Below are positions 58,155 to 64,000 of a stretch of 64,000 nucleotides of DNA, one piece after another (within the stretch, counting starts at the first letter, position 1; the number at the start of each line of letters is the position of its first letter). This DNA comes from an uncultured Tateyamaria sp. (GTDB taxonomy: Bacteria > Pseudomonadota > Alphaproteobacteria > Rhodobacterales > Rhodobacteraceae). The stretch spans positions 1,522,501-1,586,500 of the forward strand of contig NZ_CANNDS010000001.1 in NCBI RefSeq assembly GCF_947503415.1, given 5' to 3'. The notes beneath the pieces were generated by a model, which made no database searches, was not told the DNA's origin, and worked only from the letters and a program-made list of their open reading frames with translations. Made by a program: the position numbers and the translations under genes.

Positions 58155-58631
58155 ATGGCCCAAGGTAAATCAGACCCCAACTACAAGGTGGCCGCCGAAA
58201 ATCGGCGCGCCCGCTTTGACTATGCAATCGAGGATGACCTCGAATGCGGTATCGTGCTGGAAGGGTCCGAGGTTAAATCCCTGCGGGCGGGCGGGGCCAA
58301 CATTGCCGAAAGCTACGCGCATGTGGACAATGGTGAGTTGTGGTTGGTGAACAGCTATATCGCGCCTTACGATCAGGCAAAGTCGTTCAAACATGACGAG
58401 CGTCGCCCCCGCAAGTTGTTGGTGTCGCGCAAGGAACTGTCCAACCTTTGGAATGCCACCCAACGCAAGGGCATGACGCTTGTACCTCTCGTACTTTACT
58501 TCAACCACAAGGGCATGGCGAAGCTGAAGATCGGCATCGCAAAGGGCAAGAAGCTGCACGACAAGCGCGACACTTCGGCCAAGCGCGACTGGGGTCGCCA
58601 GAAACAGCGCCTGCTCAAGGAACGTGGCTGA
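58155..58631 (+). CDS. smpB: SsrA-binding protein SmpB
   Basis: A 158-residue protein of normal length that binds tmRNA and brings it to stalled ribosomes for trans-translation. Signature parts are [32 protein letters not shown] and the basic C-terminal tail [15 protein letters not shown]. No strong Shine-Dalgarno precedes ATG 58155. No ssrA gene was found near it. Confidence 0.96.
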   Translation: MAQGKSDPNYKVAAENRRARFDYAIEDDLECGIVLEGSEVKSLRAGGANIAESYAHVDNGELWLVNSYIAPYDQAKSFKHDERRPRKLLVSRKELSNLWNATQRKGMTLVPLVLYFNHKGMAKLKIGIAKGKKLHDKRDTSAKRDWGRQKQRLLKERG

Positions 58632-58759
58632 CCCTGCCCACCTGTAGATCGACCCTTCGGGCCGGATTTTTTGGAATAGGGAAGGGTGGACCACCCTTGA
58701 ACGGCGCGTCGCACGGCGTTACCCAAGGGCGTTTTTGGCCACTCGAAGGGACTCACCCC

Positions 58760-59614
58760 ATGTCAGACGATCCACGCACCCTTGTTTCGACCGACTGGCT
58801 GGCGGCGCATCTCAAGGACCCTGACCTGCGGTTGCTTGACGCGTCTTGGTATTTGCCTGACGCCGGTCGCGACGCAAAGGCCGAATACGAAGCGGCCCAT
58901 ATCCCCGGAACACGCTTCTTTGATATCGACGACGTCAGCGACGCACGTTCAGATTTGCCGCATATGGCCCCGCCACCCGAGAAGTTCATGTCCCGCATGC
59001 GTGCGATGGGCGTGGGTGACGGGCATCAGGTCGTTGTCTATGATGGCAACGGCTTGCTGAGTGCTGCGCGCGTTTGGTGGTTGTTCCGCCTTATGGGCCA
59101 CCGCGATGTGGCCGTGCTGGATGGCGGTTTTCCCAAGTGGCAAGCCGAAGGTCGTGCTGTCGAAGATATGGCGCCCATCATCAAGGACCGGCACTTGACA
59201 GCGCGGTTCCAGAACCACCTTGTTCGAGATGTCACCCAAGTGAGCCAGGCTTCCAAATTGGGTACGACGCAAGTGGTCGATGCCCGGGCCGCTGCCCGCT
59301 TCAAGGGCGAAGCATCTGAACCGCGTGAAGGAATGCGCCCCGGCCACATCCCCGGCTCACGCAACGTGCCCTACGACACATTGCTGAACGCAGACAAAAC
59401 GATGAAATCACCGCAGGACACTCGCGCCATTTTTGAAGCCGCCGGCGTGGACCTCGACAAACCTATCATCACCAGCTGCGGGTCAGGCATCACTGCTGCC
59501 ATCCTGTCGCTGGCATTGGACCGCATGGGCCACGACAGTTGGGCCCTTTACGACGGCAGTTGGGCCGAATGGGGCATGTCGCTCATGGTCCCCGTCGCCA
59601 CAGGAGACGCCTGA
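58760..59614 (+). CDS. sseA: 3-mercaptopyruvate sulfurtransferase
   Basis: A 284-residue tandem-rhodanese enzyme with Cys240 as the active-site residue in T-S-C-G-S-G-I-T-A (mercaptopyruvate-type CG[S/T]G[V/I]T). The first rhodanese domain (residues about 8-125) lacks the cysteine; the second carries it. It moves sulphur from 3-mercaptopyruvate to a thiol or cyanide. Its stop overlaps the start of the aminotransferase gene (TGATG). Confidence 0.93.
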   Translation: MSDDPRTLVSTDWLAAHLKDPDLRLLDASWYLPDAGRDAKAEYEAAHIPGTRFFDIDDVSDARSDLPHMAPPPEKFMSRMRAMGVGDGHQVVVYDGNGLLSAARVWWLFRLMGHRDVAVLDGGFPKWQAEGRAVEDMAPIIKDRHLTARFQNHLVRDVTQVSQASKLGTTQVVDARAAARFKGEASEPREGMRPGHIPGSRNVPYDTLLNADKTMKSPQDTRAIFEAAGVDLDKPIITSCGSGITAAILSLALDRMGHDSWALYDGSWAEWGMSLMVPVATGDA

Positions 59615-60795
59615 TGTTTGAACACCTGACCGCGCAGAAACCCGACGGCATCCTGATGCTGATGCAGATGTACCGCGAAGACCCGCGCACCGACAAAGTC
59701 GACCTTGGCGTCGGCGTCTACAAGGACGCATCCGGCAACACGCCGATCATGCGCGCGATCAAGGCCGCTGAACACAAGCTGTGGGAGGCGCAGGACACCA
59801 AATCTTACGTGGGCCTTGCCGGTGCGCCTGACTTCAACGACGCGATGGTCAATCTGGTGCTGGGCGATGCGGTGCCACGTGCTGCGGTCAACTCGGTCGC
59901 CACCCCCGGCGGCACCGGGGCAGTGCGCCAGGCCTTCGAACTGGTCAAGATGGCCAACCCGGATGCACGCGTATTCGTGTCCGACCCTACCTGGCCCAAC
60001 CACCTGTCCATCCTCGACTACCTTGGCATGGAAAAGGTGATGTACCGCTATTTCGATGATGACACGCGGGGCGTGGATTTCGACGGCATGATCGCGGACC
60101 TGAAGACGGCAAAAAAGGGCGACCTGATCCTGTTGCACGGCTGCTGCCACAACCCCACCGGTGCCAACCTGACGGGCCCGCAATGGGATGAGGTGATCAA
60201 GGTCCTGCACGAAACGGGCGCAACCCCGATGATCGACATCGCGTATCAAGGATTTGGCGACGGTCTGGACGCGGACGCCGCTGGCACGCGCAAGGTCGCG
60301 GCGGCGGTGCCGGAATGCCTGATTGCGGCCAGCTGCTCAAAAAATTTCGGCATCTACCGCGAGCGCACTGGCATCCTGATGCTGGTGGCGGGTGGCACGG
60401 ACAAGGCGATTGCGCAGGGCACGCTCAACTTCCTCAACCGTCAGAACTACTCCTTCCCGCCGGACCACGGTGCGCGGCTGGTGACGATGATCCTGAACGA
60501 CGACGCCCTGCGCGCCGATTGGCAGGCAGAGCTGGAAGACATGCGCATAGGCATGCTCAGCTTGCGCGAACAGCTCGCCAAGGAACTGGAGACCCGCTCC
60601 GGCTCCAACCGCTTCGGCTTTCTGGCCCAGCACCGCGGCATGTTCTCACGCCTTGGGGCCGCCCCCGAAAACGTGGTGAAGATGCGCGAAGACAGTGGCA
60701 TTTACATGGTCGGAGACAGCCGCATGAACATCGCGGGCCTGAAAGCGCAAACCATTCCGATCCTGGCAGACGCCATTGTCAAAGCGGGCGTCTGA
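59614..60795 (+). CDS. Aromatic/aspartate aminotransferase
   Basis: A 393-residue class Ia aminotransferase. The PLP lysine is Lys243 (S-C-S-K-N-F-G-I-Y-R-E-R-T-G), the N-P-T-G motif is at 180-183, and the Asp/Tyr pair D-I-A-Y-Q-G-F-G-D is intact, as in E. coli AspC/TyrB. It would convert aspartate, tyrosine or phenylalanine to 2-oxo acids. Being coupled to sseA suggests it may make mercaptopyruvate from cysteine (inference); cysteine transamination by AspC is known. Confidence 0.92.
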   Translation: MFEHLTAQKPDGILMLMQMYREDPRTDKVDLGVGVYKDASGNTPIMRAIKAAEHKLWEAQDTKSYVGLAGAPDFNDAMVNLVLGDAVPRAAVNSVATPGGTGAVRQAFELVKMANPDARVFVSDPTWPNHLSILDYLGMEKVMYRYFDDDTRGVDFDGMIADLKTAKKGDLILLHGCCHNPTGANLTGPQWDEVIKVLHETGATPMIDIAYQGFGDGLDADAAGTRKVAAAVPECLIAASCSKNFGIYRERTGILMLVAGGTDKAIAQGTLNFLNRQNYSFPPDHGARLVTMILNDDALRADWQAELEDMRIGMLSLREQLAKELETRSGSNRFGFLAQHRGMFSRLGAAPENVVKMREDSGIYMVGDSRMNIAGLKAQTIPILADAIVKAGV

Positions 60796-60817
60796 TCAAA
60801 ACCGGAAGCGCGACAAC

Positions 60818-61147
60818 GTGGTGGCCCATCACCTGATCGAGATGGCGGAACGCGCGGGGCTCGCAGGTCCTGCGTTTGAACAAGCGCTCAGTCACCCGGC
60901 AGTGCGCGGCGCTATCCTTGCACGTCTTGAAGACTACGCCGACAGCGCCACGAGCAACATAGAAACGCGTAGTGTCTTCCTCTATCACATCGCCAACACG
61001 GCAAAGGCTTGGGCACCCCTGCTTGAGACAGAGGATCTTGCAAACATCGCGAACCAATTGCGCGGGGCGGAGGTGCTCAAGGGGCAGTCTTCCGTGCATT
61101 GGAGGGCAGGCGAAACCTTTGGTGAACAAGCCTGGTGGCCAAGCTGA
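60818..61147 (+). CDS. Small hypothetical protein downstream of the aminotransferase gene
   Basis: A helical protein of about 109 residues (V-A-H-H-L-I-E-M-A-E-R-A-G then P-A-V-R-G-A-I-L-A-R-L-E-D-Y-A) with no signal or membrane segment. GTG 60818, 9 nt after a GGAAG, is chosen; the frame can also be read from TTG 60776, inside the aminotransferase gene. It is likely to be the last gene of the sseA operon. No family recognised. Confidence 0.5.
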   Translation: MVAHHLIEMAERAGLAGPAFEQALSHPAVRGAILARLEDYADSATSNIETRSVFLYHIANTAKAWAPLLETEDLANIANQLRGAEVLKGQSSVHWRAGETFGEQAWWPS

Positions 61148-61186
61148 ACCTTCTCACCGCGCGTAAGACCACGCGGTGCAGATTTC

Positions 61187-61221
61187 TTCATCTTGCCAAA
61201 TAAACTCCCCCCGGAGGGTCG
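61187..61221 (-). repeat. Dispersed intergenic element, copy 5
   Basis: On the minus strand it reads CCCTCCGGGGGGAG followed by TTTATTTGGCAAGATGAAG, nearly the same as the copy at 46437-46471. It lies between the convergent small hypothetical gene and amtB. Confidence 0.65.
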
Positions 61222-61253
61222 GTCTGGAGCAGGCGATACCTGACCATTAAATC

Positions 61254-61282
61254 AAAAAAAGACCGGGCGCGAACGCCCGGTC
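61254..61282 (-). terminator. Intrinsic terminator of amtB
   Basis: A 9-bp stem (GACCGGGCG with CGCCCGGTC) and a 4-base loop, followed on the minus strand by seven T. It lies about 30 nt after the amtB stop. Confidence 0.93.
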
Positions 61283-61312
61283 AGTTGGTTCTCTAGCTAA
61301 GGGGAAGGAGCC

Positions 61313-62626
61313 TTAGCCTTTTGAGAATTCCGGATAGGCTTCCATGCCCAGCTCGGACATATCGAGGCCGTTGATCTCGTCCTCTTCGCTGACGCGGATA
61401 CCCATGACGGTTTTGAGAACAAACCATACGATCAGCGACGCCACGAAGGTAAACACACCGTAGGCGATGATGCCCATCAGCTGCGTGCCAAGGTTCGCGT
61501 CACTGTTGTAAAAGACCACCGCGATGGTGCCCCAGATGCCTGCAAACAGGTGAACCGGGATTGCACCGACCACATCGTCGATCTTCAGCTTGTCGAGCAG
61601 TGGCACGGTGAAGACCACGATCACGCCACCGATGGCACCGATCCAAAGCGCACCAAAGAGCGATGGGGCCAGAGGTTCGGCCGTAATGGAGACCAAACCA
61701 GCAAGCGCGCCGTTCAGCACCATCGTAAGGTCGGGCTTTTTGTACAGCAGCTGAGTCAGGATCAGAGCCGTCACAGCACCGGCAGCGGCGGCCATGTTGG
61801 TGTTGGCAAAGATGCGGCTCACGTCGCTGACGTCACCCACGGTTCCCATCGCCAGCTGCGAACCGCCGTTGAAACCAAACCAACCCAGCCACAGGATGAA
61901 CGTCCCCAAAGTCGCAAGGGCAAGGTTCGAACCGGGCATGGGGTTCACGCGACCGTCCTTGTACTTGCCTAGGCGCGGGCCCAGCACAATGGCACCGGCC
62001 AGAGCGGCCCAGCCACCCACAGAGTGCACGACTGTCGAACCGGCAAAGTCCTGGAACCCTGCAGCGTCCAGCCAACCTGCGCCCCATTTCCAGGAACCGG
62101 AAATCGGATACATGAAGCCTGTCAGAACGACGACGAAGATCAGGAAGGGCCACAGCTTGATGCGCTCGGCCAGTGCGCCCGATACGATGGATGCCGTTGC
62201 AGCCACAAACACCAGCTGGAAAAAGAAGTCCGACCCGATGGACGCATAATCCAGCGCCGCCTTTTCTGCCGCAACGCCAACGGGATCAAGCACGGTGGGC
62301 ACAAAGAAGCTGCCGATATAGCCGTTAAATTCGCCCGGATACATCAGGTTAAAGCCAACAAGCCAATACATGATCGCGGCAATGGAATAGAGCGCGATGT
62401 TCTTGGTCATCTGCATGGTCACGTTCTTGGAACGCACCAGCCCGCCTTCCAGCATGGCAAAACCTGCGGCCATGAAGAAAACCAGAAAGCCCGCCATGCA
62501 GAACAGCAGGGTGGTCATGATGTAGGGGCCGATTTCGTCAAAGCCCGGGGCGGCATCCTGCGCCAGCGCCAGCGTCGGCAGGGCGGTCAGACCCGCACCA
62601 ACTACAAGAGATTTCGTGAGTTTCAT
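61313..62626 (-). CDS. amtB: Ammonium transporter AmtB
   Basis: A 437-residue membrane protein with an N-terminal signal-like helix (L-V-V-G-A-G-L-T-A-L-P-T-L-A-L-A) and eleven hydrophobic segments. The family block D-F-A-G-S-T-V-V-H-S-V-G-G-W-A-A-L near the pore contains the first pore histidine, and the second is in P-V-H-L-F-A-G-I-W-G-T. It brings in ammonium and is blocked by binding of GlnK at low demand. It lies 27 nt downstream of glnK, the common order glnK-amtB. Confidence 0.95.
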   Translation of the reverse strand: MKLTKSLVVGAGLTALPTLALAQDAAPGFDEIGPYIMTTLLFCMAGFLVFFMAAGFAMLEGGLVRSKNVTMQMTKNIALYSIAAIMYWLVGFNLMYPGEFNGYIGSFFVPTVLDPVGVAAEKAALDYASIGSDFFFQLVFVAATASIVSGALAERIKLWPFLIFVVVLTGFMYPISGSWKWGAGWLDAAGFQDFAGSTVVHSVGGWAALAGAIVLGPRLGKYKDGRVNPMPGSNLALATLGTFILWLGWFGFNGGSQLAMGTVGDVSDVSRIFANTNMAAAAGAVTALILTQLLYKKPDLTMVLNGALAGLVSITAEPLAPSLFGALWIGAIGGVIVVFTVPLLDKLKIDDVVGAIPVHLFAGIWGTIAVVFYNSDANLGTQLMGIIAYGVFTFVASLIVWFVLKTVMGIRVSEEDEINGLDMSELGMEAYPEFSKG

Positions 62627-62653
62627 TGTTCCGTTTTTCCCTATGACTGGCGC

Positions 62654-63070
<417 letters not shown>

Positions 63071-63092
63071 TCACCCGCGCAAAGACCGCGCA

Positions 63093-63109
63093 TGCAGTGG
63101 GTATGTGCA
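63093..63109. promoter_or_regulatory. Candidate NtrC-type dyad upstream of glnK-amtB
   Basis: TGCA and GTGCA ends frame a 17-bp dyad close to the NtrC pattern TGCACC-N5-GGTGCA, 101 nt upstream of the glnK start. Nine of twelve consensus positions fit by eye. No strong sigma-54 promoter was found between it and the gene. Confidence 0.35.
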
Positions 63110-63244
63110 TAAAAAATGCGCAAAACGACGTGACAGCTTAAAAATTTAGCATATCAGAATCGTGAACGCCGCGTGCGCTAGGCGTGGCAAAGCGCGTCAA
63201 ACACGATAAAGTGGCACAAACAAAAGGCCGGGCAGGGGTCGAGT

Positions 63245-64000
63245 ATGAGTGATTCAAAAAAGGGCAAACGACCCTTGGTGGCCGACCGTCGCTACCCCAA
63301 GAAGGCTGCGAAAAAGCCCGTCAAAAAGGTTGCGCGCAAGGGACCGGCCAAGCGTCGCAGGGCTCCGATCAAGAAACCATCTCGCAACATTTTTGTCCGC
63401 TTGTTCCGTTGGGTGCTGCGCCTTGTCTGGTGGGTCACGTGGCGCGTCGGACTAACCGTCACGGCAGGCATTGCACTTGCAGTGGGATACTTCTGGACCA
63501 CGCTGCCGGATGTAAACGAATTGCTTGATGGCCGTGCGCGCGGGTCCGTCACATTGCTGGACCGCGAGGGCGAACGCTTTGCATGGCGTGGCGATCAGTT
63601 CGGTGGGGCGGTAATGGCCTCGACCGTGGCGCCCGGTCTAAAAAATGCGGTGATTGCCACCGAAGACAAACGGTTTTACCGCCATTTCGGCGTTAGCCCG
63701 CGTGGTATGGCCGGGGCCATACGTATCAATCTGAGCGAAGGGCGTGGGCCGTTGCAGGGCCATGGCGGCTCGACCATCACTCAGCAGACAGCCAAGCTCT
63801 TGTGCCTCGGTGTTGAATACGACCCCAGTGAATGGAAATCCGAAGCAGCTTATGTTGCTGATTGCCGTCGCGGATCAATCCAGCGCAAGGCCAAGGAAGC
63901 CATCTATGCCATGGCGATGGAGGCGAAGTATTCCAAGGACGAGATCCTGTCGATCTACCTCAACCGCGCCTATATGGGCGGCGGTGCTTACGGGGCCGAG
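63245..64000 (+). CDS. Class A penicillin-binding protein (PBP1A-like), partial
   Basis: The first 252 codons are visible; the gene continues past the right edge. A very basic, lysine-rich cytoplasmic tail (residues 1-50) precedes one transmembrane helix (about 60-83). The GT51 glycosyltransferase part then starts: catalytic Glu140 in E-D-K-R-F-Y-R-H-F-G, and G-S-T-I-T-Q-Q-T-A-K at 175-184, then L-N-R-A-Y-M-G-G-G-A-Y-G. It polymerises lipid II and, by family, would carry a transpeptidase domain in the unseen half. No clear Shine-Dalgarno; divergent from glnK. Confidence 0.88.
   Translation, partial: MSDSKKGKRPLVADRRYPKKAAKKPVKKVARKGPAKRRRAPIKKPSRNIFVRLFRWVLRLVWWVTWRVGLTVTAGIALAVGYFWTTLPDVNELLDGRARGSVTLLDREGERFAWRGDQFGGAVMASTVAPGLKNAVIATEDKRFYRHFGVSPRGMAGAIRINLSEGRGPLQGHGGSTITQQTAKLLCLGVEYDPSEWKSEAAYVADCRRGSIQRKAKEAIYAMAMEAKYSKDEILSIYLNRAYMGGGAYGAE

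Overview
The window looks like chromosomal sequence from a marine roseobacter-type alphaproteobacterium (Rhodobacteraceae). This is inferred from GC-rich coding, the gene content (pobA, glcDEF, a 5-oxoprolinase subunit pair, a non-pyrrolysine MttB-like methyltransferase, GcvT-type demethylating oxidoreductase, DUF1523, a core-2/I-branching-type glycosyltransferase beside a sulfotransferase) and recurrent GC-rich intergenic hairpin elements of a style I associate with that group. No integrase, transposase, rRNA or CRISPR array is visible. Two tRNA genes are present: Arg-CCT and Pro-CGG.

Layout. 1-3667 (minus): LacI-type regulator, AlkX/YcaQ-like glycosylase, PxpB and the start of PxpC (cut by the left edge). 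3771-3847: tRNA-Arg. 3848-10927 (minus): aminotransferase, GcvT-family oxidoreductase, MttB-like protein, TetR regulator and pobA, with a perfect operator-like palindrome ahead of the GcvT-like gene. 11044-18534 (minus): tRNA-Pro, EamA exporter, small lipoprotein, leuB, a secreted nuclease/phosphatase-fold protein, a membrane protein, leuD, a small secreted protein and leuC. 18770-23525: MscS channel, metallo-beta-lactamase-fold hydrolase and flavin reductase (plus), a DUF2975/XRE pair (minus), then rsfS and rlmH (plus). 23613-29078: small periplasmic protein, DUF599, glcD-glcE-(membrane protein)-glcF. 29149-37879: tandem trypsin-like proteases, Hsp20 with a heat-shock-type promoter, a DfsB/ClbS-like protein, a short Hsp70, threonine/serine dehydratase, esterase, L,D-transpeptidase and gabD. 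37957-41187: alpha/beta hydrolase, then creatinase facing a glycine-amidinotransferase-like gene.

The most unusual region is 41250-51572. Two divergent arms carry, on the minus strand, a TetR regulator, a PspA/IM30-like protein (the bacterial ESCRT-III superfamily), a YiaA/B two-helix membrane protein and a multi-pass membrane protein. On the plus strand are a long proline-poor coiled-coil protein, two very small membrane proteins, an unknown 371-residue protein, a 645-residue AAA+ ATPase, two small membrane proteins, an unknown 443-residue protein, another two-helix membrane protein and a DUF1523 protein. Three near-identical TGAACA/TGTTCA dyads lie directly ahead of the pspA-like gene. I read this as a regulated membrane-remodelling or envelope-stress module that pairs a PspA-type polymer with a dedicated AAA+ ATPase. 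It is the best candidate here for an undescribed system.

51657-64000: an RlmL/YpsC-type rRNA methyltransferase, a glycosyltransferase and a sulfotransferase (probable surface-polysaccharide decoration), a PepSY membrane protein, an SGNH hydrolase, smpB, sseA, an aromatic/aspartate aminotransferase, amtB-glnK, and the start of a class A penicillin-binding protein cut by the right edge. Start codons were chosen by Shine-Dalgarno match, overlap with neighbours and family length. Several differ from the longest possible reading frame and are flagged.
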